Positions 1-7,520 of a stretch of DNA of 39,611 nt are shown one piece after another (position 1 is the stretch's first letter; each line of letters starts with the position of its first letter). The DNA comes from an uncultured bacterium (GTDB taxonomy: Bacteria; Sysuimicrobiota; Sysuimicrobiia; Sysuimicrobiales; Sysuimicrobiaceae). The DNA is taken from contig CALIMJ010000047.1 of assembly GCA_938028835.1 (NCBI GenBank), forward strand, positions 1 to 39,611, written 5' to 3'. Below the pieces are notes generated by a model that was not told where the DNA came from, did no database searches, and saw only the letters and a program-made list of their open reading frames with translations. Made by a program: the position numbers and the translations under genes.

Positions 1-12
1 GCGGGGGCTCCG

Positions 13-18
13 TATACT
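13..18 (+). promoter_or_regulatory. Candidate -10 box of the T-box/tRNA-Ala/ilvE transcript
   Basis: TATACT matches the -10 consensus in five of six positions and lies about 27 nt before the base of T-box Stem I, the right place for a leader promoter. The -35 box would fall at or beyond the left edge, so it cannot be checked. Confidence 0.4.
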
Positions 19-204
19 TGGGTAGCGGATGGAGGTGGCGAGGACCGGGAGCAGTATGCCGGGCTCGAGCGGGTCAGAGACCCCGGGCGGTGGGATCGGG
101 GAGGCGGAGCTCGGCAGAACTCGCCCGGGAGCCGCGTCGGCGATCCGCGGCGCGGGGTAGCCGGCGCCGTCAGCCCGCGTGAAGGGCTTCGAGAGGGCAG
201 GTCT

Positions 205-280
205 GGGGCCATAGCTCAGCTGGGAGAGCGCGTGCATGGCATGCACGAGGTCAGGGGTTCGAGTCCCCTTGGCTCCACCA
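205..280 (+). tRNA. tRNA-Ala (anticodon GGC), CCA encoded
   Basis: A full 76-nt cloverleaf. The acceptor stem 205-211/270-276 carries the G3-U70 pair that marks alanine tRNAs. D stem is 214-217/226-229. Anticodon stem is 231-235/243-247 with a 7-nt loop and anticodon GGC at 238-240. The variable loop is 248-252, and the T stem 253-257/265-269 has loop TTCGAGT. Discriminator A277 is followed by an encoded CCA. Nothing suggests a pseudogene. The gene sits inside a T-box leader: the last Stem I/II bases are upstream, and the T-box sequence starts 9 nt after CCA. The 5' and 3' flanks pair with each other (196-202/282-288), leaving only CT before and A after the tRNA. Confidence 0.96.
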
Positions 281-311
281 AACTTGCCAACGAGGGTGGT
301 ACCGCGGAGGT

Positions 312-349
312 GAGCCTCCGTCCCTTGGGGGGGCGGAGGCTCGGCGCTT
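312..349 (+). terminator. T-box regulatory hairpin (terminator alternative)
   Basis: A 9-bp perfect stem, 312-320 with 334-342, is extended inward by C-G pairs and followed by a poor T tract (CTTT near 347-350). Bases 315-320 are shared with the antiterminator, so the two folds exclude each other. The weak T run leaves open whether this stops transcription or works another way; the hairpin does not cover the ilvE Shine-Dalgarno at 383-390. Confidence 0.75.
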
Positions 350-394
350 TGAGGAGGAAGTCTAATCGGCCGCTGGGCCGCTGGGGAGGGACGC

Positions 395-1351
395 ATGACA
401 CCGGGGCGGTACGTGTGGCACAACGGCAAGCTGGTGCCGTGGGAGCAGGCCACGGTCCACGTGGCCGCCCACGCCCTGCACTACGGGAGCAGCGTGTTCG
501 AGGGGATCCGGGCCTATGACACCCCGCAGGGCCCCGCGGTCTTCTGCCTGGGAGCCCACGTCCGCCGCCTGTTCGACTCCTGCAGGATCTTCCGCATGGA
601 GGTCCCCTACAGCCCCGAGCAGATCTCCCAGGCCATCCTGGAGACGGTGGGCTACAACGAGCACCGCGCGTGCTACATCCGCCCCCTGGTCTACCGGGGG
701 GCAGGCGCGTTCGGGCTGGACCCCCGGAAGGCACCGGCGGAGGTCGCCATCCTGACCCTGGAGTGGGGGGCCTACCTGGGACCCGAGGCGCTGGAACAGG
801 GGGTGGACGTGGTGGTGTCCACCTGGCGGCGCATGGCGCCCTCCACCCACCCCGCCATGGCCAAGATCGCGGGCAACTACATCAACTCCCAGCTGATGAC
901 CATGGAGGCGCGGGACGGGGGGTTCGCGGAGGCCATCGCCCTGGACGTGGAGGGCCACGTGAGCGAGGGAAGCGGGGAGAACGTGTTCGTGGTGCGGGAC
1001 GAGGTGGTGTACACACCCTCCCTGGCCCACTCCATCCTGCCCGGGGTCACACGGCAGGTGGCCATCACGCTCCTGCGGGAGCTCGGCTACGAGGTGCGGG
1101 AGGTGTCCCTGCCACGGGAGATGCTGTACCTGGCGGACGAGATCTTCCTGACGGGTACCGCGGCGGAGATCACGCCGGTTCGGAGCGTGGACAGGATCCC
1201 GGTAGGTGTGGGCCGACGCGGGCCCGTGACGGAGAAGGTCCAGAAGGCCTTCTACGACGTGATCTCCGGGCGGGTGCCGGACCGCCACGGGTGGCTCACG
1301 CCCGTGCGGTCCGGCCGGCGCTCGGAGGCAGCGCCGTCGCCGGGGGACTGA
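395..1351 (+). CDS. ilvE: Branched-chain amino acid aminotransferase (class IV)
   Basis: Fold-type IV PLP enzyme of 318 residues that transfers the amino group between glutamate and the 2-oxo acids of leucine, isoleucine and valine in the cytosol. Visible marks are HYGSSVFEGIRAY near the N-terminus (28-41), the PLP lysine K157 in AMAKIAGNY, and EGSGENVF (191-198), which is typical of IlvE rather than of D-amino acid transaminase or aminodeoxychorismate lyase. The length is normal. ATG at 395 has GGGGAGGG four bases upstream. It is the first gene after the leucine T-box, so leucine shortage should raise it. leuS follows 13 nt downstream in the same transcript. The last ~20 residues are a low-complexity tail rich in Arg, Ser and Pro. 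Confidence 0.95.
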   Translation: MTPGRYVWHNGKLVPWEQATVHVAAHALHYGSSVFEGIRAYDTPQGPAVFCLGAHVRRLFDSCRIFRMEVPYSPEQISQAILETVGYNEHRACYIRPLVYRGAGAFGLDPRKAPAEVAILTLEWGAYLGPEALEQGVDVVVSTWRRMAPSTHPAMAKIAGNYINSQLMTMEARDGGFAEAIALDVEGHVSEGSGENVFVVRDEVVYTPSLAHSILPGVTRQVAITLLRELGYEVREVSLPREMLYLADEIFLTGTAAEITPVRSVDRIPVGVGRRGPVTEKVQKAFYDVISGRVPDRHGWLTPVRSGRRSEAAPSPGD

Positions 1352-1364
1352 GGGGGGCGGGAAG

Positions 1365-3845
1365 ATGATCCAACGCTACGACCCGAGGGCCCTGGAGGCG
1401 AAGTGGCAGGCCCGGTGGGAACAGGACGGCCTGTACCGGACCCCAGACCGGAGTGACCGGCCCAAGTTCTACTTCCTCACCATGTACCCGTATCCCAGCG
1501 GGGACCTGCACATCGGCCACTGGTACGCCATGGCGCCCAGCGACGCGGCGGCCCGCTACCGGCGGATGCGGGGGTACAACGTGCTGTTCCCCATCGGGTT
1601 TGACGCCTTCGGGCTGCCGGCGGAGAACGCGGCCATCAAGCACGGGATCCACCCGAAGGTGTGGACGTTGGGGAACATCGAGCGGATGCGCCGGCAGCTG
1701 CGGTCCATGGGGGCCATGTTCGACTGGTCCCGGGAGATCGTCACGTGCGAGCCGGAGTACTACCGGTGGAACCAGTGGTTCTTCCTGAAGTTCTACGAGG
1801 CGGGTCTGGCGTACCGGGCCCTGGCGCCGGTGGACTGGTGCCCGAACTGCAACACGACGCTGGCGCGGGAGCAGGTGGTGGGTTCAGACCGTCGGTGCGA
1901 GCGGTGCGACACCCCGGTGGTCAAGAAGGACCTGGAGCAGTGGTTCTTCCGCATCACGAAGTACGCAGACGAGCTGCTGGACTTTTCCGGGATCGACTGG
2001 CCGGAGCGGATCGTCACCATGCAGCGGAACTGGATCGGCCGCAGCGAGGGGGCGGAGGTGACGTTCACCGCCCACGCGCCGGACGGCTCCCAGCACCCCC
2101 TGGTGGTGTTCACCACGCGGCCGGACACGCTCTGGGGTGCGACCTTCATGGTGCTGGCGCCCGAGCACCCTTTGGTGCCGGTCCTCACCGCGGCGGACCG
2201 GCGGGCGGAGGTGGAGGCGTACATCTACCAGGCCCGCCGCCAGAGCGAGATCGAGCGGATGAGCACGGAGCGGGAAAAGACCGGGGTCTTCCTGGGCAGC
2301 TACGCCACCAACCCGGTGAACGACCAGCGGATCCCCGTCTGGATCGCGGACTACGTGCTGATGGGCTACGGCACCGGCGCCATCATGGGCGTACCAGCCC
2401 ACGACCAGCGGGACTTCGAGTTCGCCCGCAAGTACGGGCTGCCGGTGCCGGTGGTGATCCAGCCGCCGGGGGAGCCGCTAGGGGAGCCTCTGGCGGCCGC
2501 GTACGAGGGGCCGGGCCGGATGGTGAACTCGGGTCCGTTTGACGGCACCCCGGTGCCGGAGGGCATCCCGAAGGTCATCGCGTGGCTGGAGGAGACGGGG
2601 CGGGGCCGGCGGGCGGTGAACTACCGGCTGCGGGACTGGCTCATCAGCCGCCAGCGCTACTGGGGGACGCCGATCCCCATCGTGTACTGCGAGGGGTGCG
2701 GGACGGTGCCGGTGCCGTACGAGGACCTTCCCGTGCTGCTGCCGGAGGACGTGGACTTCATGCCCACGGGCGAGTCTCCCCTGAAATACCACGAGGGCTT
2801 CCGACGGACCCGCTGCCCGCGGTGCCAGGGCCCCGCGGAGCGGGAGACGGACACCATGGACACCTTCGTGGACTCCTCCTGGTACCAGTACCGGTACCTG
2901 TCGCCCCACGAGGACCGGGCGCCCTTCGACCCGGAGCAGGTGGCTTACTGGTGCCCGGTGGACCAGTACACGGGTGGGGCGGAGCACGCGGTGATGCACC
3001 TGCTGTACACGCGGTTTTTCACCAAGGCCCTGGCGGACCTAGGCCTGCTGCCCTTCCGGGAGCCCATGCTGCGTCTCTTCAACCAGGGGGTGATTTTGGG
3101 CGAGGACGGGGAGAAGATGAGCAAGTCGCGGGGCAACGTGGTGGACCCCGACGAGCAGGTGGCGCGGTACGGGGCGGACGTGGTGCGTGCCTACCTGATG
3201 TTCATGCGGCCGTGGGAGGAAGGGGGGCCGTGGAGCAGCCGGGACATCGAGGGGGTGGCGCGGTTTTTGCGGCGGGTGTGGGACCTGGTGGCCGGACCGG
3301 CAGAAAGCCGGGCGGGGCCCTGGCCCGACGACCAGGTGCTGGAGCTGCGGCGCCGCACGCACCGGACCATCCGGAAGGTGACGGAGGACTTCGAGCGTTT
3401 CGGGTTCAACACCGCCCTGGCGGCCCTGATGGAGCTCACCAACCACCTGTACCGCGTCCGCGACCGTCTGGCGGGCAGTCCCGCGTGGGAGGAGGCGGTG
3501 CGTTCGCTGGTCCTGATGCTGGCCCCGGTGGCCCCGCACCTGGCGGAGGAGCTGTGGGAGCGGCTGGGGGGGGCCTACAGCGTGCACACGCAGGCCTGGC
3601 CCACTTACGACCCGGAGCTGGCGCGCACCCCTGAGGTGACCCTGGTGGTGCAGGTGGACGGCCGGGTGCGGGACCGGGTGACCGTACCCGAGGACCTGCC
3701 CGAGGCGGAAGCCCGGGCCCTGGCCCTGGCCAGCGAGCGGGTCCGCCAGCACCTGAACGGCCGGGTGGTGAAGGACGTGGTGTACGTGCCCGGCAAGGTG
3801 GTGAACATCGTCTCCGAGCCCGTGCCCGCAGAGGCCAAGGGGTAG
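1365..3845 (+). CDS. leuS: Leucyl-tRNA synthetase
   Basis: Class I synthetase of 826 residues, the usual bacterial length, charging tRNA-Leu in the cytosol. The Rossmann core starts with YPYPSGDLHIGH (HIGH at 49-52). A zinc-ribbon-like Cys cluster follows (WCPNCNTTL, then CERC, near 158-185). The CP1 editing domain spans about 225-415 with TTRPDTLWGATFM and GTGAIMGVPAHDQRDFEF. A second Cys pair set (YCEGCG, TRCPRCQ) lies near 445-490. KMSKS is at about 584-588 in EDGEKMSKSRGN, then the anticodon-binding helical domain and a C-terminal domain. All catalytic marks are present. ATG at 1365 follows GGGGGGCGGGAAG. Being second in a leucine T-box operon, it is expected to respond to uncharged tRNA-Leu, its own substrate. 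Confidence 0.97.
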   Translation: MIQRYDPRALEAKWQARWEQDGLYRTPDRSDRPKFYFLTMYPYPSGDLHIGHWYAMAPSDAAARYRRMRGYNVLFPIGFDAFGLPAENAAIKHGIHPKVWTLGNIERMRRQLRSMGAMFDWSREIVTCEPEYYRWNQWFFLKFYEAGLAYRALAPVDWCPNCNTTLAREQVVGSDRRCERCDTPVVKKDLEQWFFRITKYADELLDFSGIDWPERIVTMQRNWIGRSEGAEVTFTAHAPDGSQHPLVVFTTRPDTLWGATFMVLAPEHPLVPVLTAADRRAEVEAYIYQARRQSEIERMSTEREKTGVFLGSYATNPVNDQRIPVWIADYVLMGYGTGAIMGVPAHDQRDFEFARKYGLPVPVVIQPPGEPLGEPLAAAYEGPGRMVNSGPFDGTPVPEGIPKVIAWLEETGRGRRAVNYRLRDWLISRQRYWGTPIPIVYCEGCGTVPVPYEDLPVLLPEDVDFMPTGESPLKYHEGFRRTRCPRCQGPAERETDTMDTFVDSSWYQYRYLSPHEDRAPFDPEQVAYWCPVDQYTGGAEHAVMHLLYTRFFTKALADLGLLPFREPMLRLFNQGVILGEDGEKMSKSRGNVVDPDEQVARYGADVVRAYLMFMRPWEEGGPWSSRDIEGVARFLRRVWDLVAGPAESRAGPWPDDQVLELRRRTHRTIRKVTEDFERFGFNTALAALMELTNHLYRVRDRLAGSPAWEEAVRSLVLMLAPVAPHLAEELWERLGGAYSVHTQAWPTYDPELARTPEVTLVVQVDGRVRDRVTVPEDLPEAEARALALASERVRQHLNGRVVKDVVYVPGKVVNIVSEPVPAEAKG

Positions 3846-3908
3846 TCGCAGTCCGCCTTTCGAGAGGGTGCAAACCGGGCCCGCTGCCGCGTTTACTCAC
3901 ACGGGAAG

Positions 3909-4262
3909 ATGTTCACGCGCAACGAGGCCCTGGTCCTGGCCGTGGCGTGCGGGGCGGTGGTGGTGGCCCTGGTCGTGCCGTGGGTCCGCCCGGGCCTGCC
4001 TCCGGTGGTGGTCGCGAGTTCGCCCGAGCCACTTCCCACCTGGCGGCCTGCGGCCTCCCCCGGGAGGGTGGCGGTTTCGGTGAACCTGGCCACCGCGGAG
4101 GAGCTGGAGCGACTTCCCGGGATCGGGCCGGTGCTGGCCCGGCGCATCGTGGAGGACCGCGCCCGCAACGGGCAGTACACGCGTCCGGAAGACCTCTTGC
4201 GGGTCAAGGGCATCGGCCGCAAGACCCTCGACAAGCTCAGACCCTACCTGCAGGTGCCGTAA
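3909..4262 (+). CDS. comEA: ComEA-like helix-hairpin-helix DNA-binding protein
   Basis: A 117-residue protein with one N-terminal membrane segment (about 6-25), a short Pro-rich linker and a C-terminal double HhH module: VNLATAEELERLPGIGPVLA and later DLLRVKGIGRKTLDKL. This is the ComEA layout, in which a membrane-anchored outer domain binds incoming double-stranded DNA during natural transformation. The usual partner comEC is not next to it in this window, so a competence role is family inference only. ATG at 3909 follows GGGAAG closely. It lies 63 nt after leuS and 50 nt before the sigma-factor gene, so it may be the last gene of the leuS transcript. Confidence 0.85.
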   Translation: MFTRNEALVLAVACGAVVVALVVPWVRPGLPPVVVASSPEPLPTWRPAASPGRVAVSVNLATAEELERLPGIGPVLARRIVEDRARNGQYTRPEDLLRVKGIGRKTLDKLRPYLQVP

Positions 4263-4312
4263 AGTCGGACTCGCGGGACGGGTCCGTTCAGCCAGGAACC
4301 GGGAGGGAGTCG

Positions 4313-4975
4313 GTGGAACACGGAAGAGGCGGTGGAACCCCACGGACCGCTTGGAGCGTAAGCACGGGCGTGGGGATCGCGAGGGAAGCCCTTTTGACTC
4401 CTCCGGACGCGCGTTCGGCTGAGGCCGGGCGGGACGTCGAGCGGTTCGAGCAGATCGTCCGGCGGTACAGCCGTCAGGTGTTCAACCTGGCGTACCGGAT
4501 GACGGGCAACGACGCGGACGCCCAGGACCTGACCCAGGAAGCTTTCCTGCGGGTGTTCCGGTCCCTGGATCGGATCCGGCCGGATGTGCCCCTGGACGGC
4601 TGGCTGTACCGGATCGTCACCAACCTCTTCATCGACTCCCTTCGACGGCGCCGGGGTGTGAGGGTGGAATCCCTGGACCAACCGGCTGCCACCCGTTCGG
4701 GGGGAGAGGTGGAGCGGGCGGTCCCGGACCCCTCCGGAGACCCGGAGGCCCTGGTGGTGGACCCGGTCCTGGACGCACAGATCCAGCGGGCTCTGGGCGA
4801 GCTCAGTCCGGAGCTGCGCGCGGTGGTGCTGCTGTGCGACGTGGAGGGCTTCGCCTACGAGGAGATCGCGCAGATCCTTCGGTTGCCCCTGGGCACCGTG
4901 AAGTCGAGACTGCACCGGGCGCGACGCTTCTTGAAGGACAGGCTCGGCCCGGTGCTGCGGGAGGGAGTACTGTGA
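4313..4975 (+). CDS. ECF RNA polymerase sigma factor (RpoE-like)
   Basis: A sigma-70 family protein of 220 residues. Sigma region 2 is at about 44-112 (FEQIVRRYSRQVFNLAYRMTG, DAQDLTQEAFLRVF, GWLYRIVTNLFID), followed by an acidic linker, and region 4 at about 155-208 (ELRAVVLLCDVEGFAYEEIAQIL, GTVKSRLHRARR). I chose GTG at 4313 because GGGAGGGAG lies about four bases upstream; the reading frame is open far upstream, and GTG 4371 is another option. The stop overlaps the next start (GTGA, 4972-4975), so it is translationally coupled to the anti-sigma gene. ECF factors of this class usually respond to envelope stress and activate their own operon. I cannot identify its target promoter here. Confidence 0.93.
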   Translation: MEHGRGGGTPRTAWSVSTGVGIAREALLTPPDARSAEAGRDVERFEQIVRRYSRQVFNLAYRMTGNDADAQDLTQEAFLRVFRSLDRIRPDVPLDGWLYRIVTNLFIDSLRRRRGVRVESLDQPAATRSGGEVERAVPDPSGDPEALVVDPVLDAQIQRALGELSPELRAVVLLCDVEGFAYEEIAQILRLPLGTVKSRLHRARRFLKDRLGPVLREGVL

Positions 4976-5451
4976 ACCGGGCGTGGGAGCGCCTGTTGAG
5001 CGCCTACGTGGACGGCGAGGTCACCGCGGAGGAGCGGCAGCAGGTGGAAGAGTGGCTGCGGCAGGACCCGGAGGCGCAGGCGGAGTACCGTGAGCTGGTC
5101 CGGCTGCGCAACCTCCTGCGCAGGCTGCCGCCGCGCCCGGCGCCGCCGGACCTGGAGGGCCGGATCCTCCGTGCGGCTCTGGATCGCGCCAGCGGCCTGA
5201 AGCCGGCACGGGTCCGGCGGGCTTTGTGGGTGGCCGCGCTGGTGGCGGCTGCGGCGGTGGGCCTGTTCCCGGTGGTCCGGGGCGGGCTCGATCGGCTCCG
5301 CGCCTCAGAACCCGGGGTCCACGGGTACACGTGGCAGCACGTGGCGCACACGACGACCGACCCGCTGGTGGACCGCACCTACCTGGGTGTGGTCCTCACG
5401 GACGCCACCCTCGACCTGCTAGGGGAGCGACCGGCTGAGGAGGAACGGTGA
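4972..5451 (+). CDS. Membrane anti-sigma factor without the zinc motif
   Basis: A 159-residue protein encoded in the sigma operon. The N-terminal ~75 residues look like the helical anti-sigma domain (LLSAYVDGEVTAEERQQVEEWLRQDPEA), which in ZAS proteins carries HxxxCxxC; here the Cys positions are replaced (DPEAQAEY), so it is a zinc-free version. One membrane segment follows at about 86-103 (ALWVAALVAAAAVGLFPVV), then a short exported tail of about 55 residues. By family knowledge the cytoplasmic part holds the sigma factor off core polymerase until an envelope signal releases it. It starts with GTG overlapping the sigma stop and ends with GTGA shared with the next gene, so all three are coupled. 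Confidence 0.85.
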   Translation: MNRAWERLLSAYVDGEVTAEERQQVEEWLRQDPEAQAEYRELVRLRNLLRRLPPRPAPPDLEGRILRAALDRASGLKPARVRRALWVAALVAAAAVGLFPVVRGGLDRLRASEPGVHGYTWQHVAHTTTDPLVDRTYLGVVLTDATLDLLGERPAEEER

Positions 5452-6689
5452 GGGCCCTAGCGCTGCTGGCGGCCGCGTCGGTGCTGCTGGGCGCGTCTGC
5501 GTCCGAGCCAGCCACCACGCCCCTTGCGGTCCTGCGGCAGGCCGCTGAGGCTCCCCTGCGAACCGACTACGAGGCCCTGCAGGTGCTCACGGTCCCGCGG
5601 GTGGAAGGCGCGGAGACGTTGCGGGTGGCGGTGTGGCACCGTCGGCCGGCGACCTACCGGATGGAGTTCCTGGCCCCGCGGAGGCTGGCGGGTCGGCTGC
5701 TGGTGGACGACGGGCTTTCCTCCTGGCACTACGAACCGTCCCTGCACCTGCTGGTGCGCGGCCCCTCGCTGGCGGGGGCGGTGCCGGGGAAGGTGGTGCC
5801 GCTTCCGGAGAACACCACCCTGCGGCTCCTGGGCACCGACGTGGTGGCGGGTCGCGCCACGTACCTGCTGGCGGTGCTGCCTGCCTCGGGCGGCCCGACC
5901 CGGCGGCTGTGGGTGGACCGTTCCACGGGCTTGGTGCTCAAGTCCGAGGCCTGGGATGCCGAACGCGGCGTCTACTACACCAGCACGGTCATCCGGATCA
6001 GTTTCGGCCCCGTGCCGGAAGAACTGTTCCGGATCCCTAGACCCCGGGGTGCCCGTCTGGTGGAGCTAGCTGCGCCGCCGCTGGCGGCCCGGCGGTTCAG
6101 TGAGCTGGCCCGGGCCGTAGGGTTTCCCCTGGCCGCGCCGGCGGACCTGCCTGAGGGTTTCCGCTACCGCGGAGGCGGGGTTGCGGCCTTGGGCAGCACC
6201 AGGGCGGCGCTGCTGCAGTACTCGGACGGCGTCAGCACCGTGTCGCTGTTCCAGGTCCCCACGGGGCGGCTGGGGAACCCTCCGGGCGGCGAGGTGCTCC
6301 GCGTGGGGGGCACGGTGGTGCGGTCTTACGCCGCCGGGCTGTTGCGGCTGCTGGTGTGGGACCGCCGGGGGATCAGCTTTGCGGTGGTGGCAGACGCGCC
6401 GCTTGGGGTGCTCCGGCAGTTCGTCACCTCTGCGGAGCCGGACCCGTCCCTGGAGGCGCGTCGGGTCTCGGAGCTGGCGCAGGCGCTGGGCGTCAGCCCG
6501 GACCGTGTGGCGGAGTTGCGGGACCGCGGGTTCACCTTCCGGCAGGTGCGCGTGCTGCTGGCAGGTCAGCCGGCCGACCGGTCCGCACAGCCGGTGGCGG
6601 GCGCGGGGGTACCGTCCCTGGTGGACGAGATGGAGCGGTTCGAGCGCGTTTTGGCCGGCGCGCCGGCTGCCTCACCCGGGGGGCGCTGA
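5448..6689 (+). CDS. RseB/MucB-like secreted sigma-regulator protein
   Basis: A 413-residue protein with an N-terminal signal peptide (about 1-19). Residues ~25-200 resemble the LolA/RseB-type half-barrel (VWHRRPATYRMEFLAPRRLAGRLLVDDG, WVDRSTGLVLKSE). Residues ~215-330 resemble the second RseB/DUF4367-type domain (PADLPEGFRYRGGGVAAL, then a strand-rich stretch). A helical C-terminal part of unclear role follows. In Proteobacteria RseB binds the periplasmic part of the anti-sigma factor and protects it from cleavage; the same role is plausible here given the sigma/anti-sigma/RseB order and the GTGA overlaps. Its 3' end overlaps the 3' end of the convergent agmatinase gene by 18 nt (6672-6689). 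Confidence 0.8.
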   Translation: MRALALLAAASVLLGASASEPATTPLAVLRQAAEAPLRTDYEALQVLTVPRVEGAETLRVAVWHRRPATYRMEFLAPRRLAGRLLVDDGLSSWHYEPSLHLLVRGPSLAGAVPGKVVPLPENTTLRLLGTDVVAGRATYLLAVLPASGGPTRRLWVDRSTGLVLKSEAWDAERGVYYTSTVIRISFGPVPEELFRIPRPRGARLVELAAPPLAARRFSELARAVGFPLAAPADLPEGFRYRGGGVAALGSTRAALLQYSDGVSTVSLFQVPTGRLGNPPGGEVLRVGGTVVRSYAAGLLRLLVWDRRGISFAVVADAPLGVLRQFVTSAEPDPSLEARRVSELAQALGVSPDRVAELRDRGFTFRQVRVLLAGQPADRSAQPVAGAGVPSLVDEMERFERVLAGAPAASPGGR

Positions 6690-7520
6690 GCCGCAAAACG
6701 CCAGCACCATCTCCCGGACCAGCTTCGCCGCGGCCACCGCGGTCGCGCCCGATGGGTCCAGGCCGGGAGCCGCCTCCACCAGGTCCATGCCCACTACGGA
6801 AAGGTCCCGGAGCAGGTACAGGGCCTGCAGGACCTCCGACAGGGCGGGGCCGCCCGGCTCGGGGTTCCCGACCCCCGAGGCGTACGCGGGGTCGGCGACG
6901 TCCAAGTCCACGCTCAGGTAGACCGGGCACCCCCGTAGCTCCGCGTGCACCGCTTCCGGGAGGGCCAGGGGCTCGCCCACCCACCGGCAGTGGCGCCAGG
7001 CGAACTCCCACTCTTCCCTCACGCCGGAGCGCACGCCCAGCAGCACGACCCGCCCGTCACCGAGGGCTTCCCACAGCCTCCGGACCGTGCAGGCGTGCGA
7101 CCAGGGGCTCCCCTCGTACCGGTCTCGCAGGTCCAGGTGCGCGTCCAACACCACCGCCCGCAGCTCCGGGAGACGAGCCGACAGAGCCCGCACCGCACCC
7201 ACGGTGACCGTGTGGTCCCCACCGAGGAGCACCGGGACGACGTCTCGGTCGAGTCCAGCGACCGCCTCCTGAACCCGCTGGACCATGGCGGCTGGGTCCA
7301 GGTCGGCTACCTCCAGGTCTCCGAGGTCACGCACTCCCGCCTCAAGCAGGTCCATGTCCAGGGCGGGGCTGTACGTCTCCAGGCTCCACGAGGCCTCGCG
7401 GATTGCGCGGGGCCCGGCCGCGGCTCCCGGACGGTAGGACTGCGTGCGGTCGTAGGGGACCCCGATCAGAGCGACCCTGGCCGGACCCCGAACCCCTGCA
7501 CCCAGGAAGGCCGTCGTCAC
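6672..7520 (-). CDS. speB: Agmatinase-family ureohydrolase
   Basis: A 282-residue arginase/agmatinase family enzyme. The binuclear Mn ligands are all visible: GGDHT (H103), DAHLD (D126, H128, D130) and SVDLDVADP (D205, D207), plus SHA near 141-143. I start it at GTG 7520, which overlaps the spermidine synthase stop (GTGA), rather than at the longer upstream frame, whose extra 59 residues are low-complexity. In the same operon are arginine decarboxylase and spermidine synthase. It therefore removes urea either from agmatine (giving putrescine) or from N1-aminopropylagmatine (giving spermidine directly, as in Thermus and some archaea). The sequence alone does not separate these two routes. Confidence 0.9.
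   Translation of the reverse strand: MTTAFLGAGVRGPARVALIGVPYDRTQSYRPGAAAGPRAIREASWSLETYSPALDMDLLEAGVRDLGDLEVADLDPAAMVQRVQEAVAGLDRDVVPVLLGGDHTVTVGAVRALSARLPELRAVVLDAHLDLRDRYEGSPWSHACTVRRLWEALGDGRVVLLGVRSGVREEWEFAWRHCRWVGEPLALPEAVHAELRGCPVYLSVDLDVADPAYASGVGNPEPGGPALSEVLQALYLLRDLSVVGMDLVEAAPGLDPSGATAVAAAKLVREMVLAFCGSAPPG

Larger units (their letters stand above)
37..350 (+). promoter_or_regulatory. T-box leader, leucine specifier (CTC), upstream of ilvE-leuS
   Basis: Stem I: lower helix 45-49/124-128, specifier loop made of 50-56 (contains AGTA) and 117-123, upper helix 57-66/107-116 (10 bp with one G-U), then distal motifs AGAGA (76-80) and GGTG (89-92). In the usual GAA-specifier-purine context the codon at 120-122 is CTC, so uncharged tRNA-Leu(GAG) is the expected effector. 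Stem II is plausible at 151-156/174-179. The conserved T-box is 289-307. The antiterminator is AGGG 293-296 with CCCT 322-325, a seven-base bulge 297-303 starting TGGT (pairs with an ACCA tRNA end), then 304-310 with 315-321 capped by TGAG. It excludes the hairpin 312-342. The downstream ilvE and leuS both fit leucine control. The oddity is a complete tRNA-Ala gene at 205-280, flanked by a 7-bp helix 196-202/282-288 in the place of Stem III. Confidence 0.9.

Noticed and set aside
4972-5451. Zinc-binding (ZAS) anti-sigma label
   Set aside because: The HxxxCxxC residues are absent, so only a general anti-sigma call is kept.
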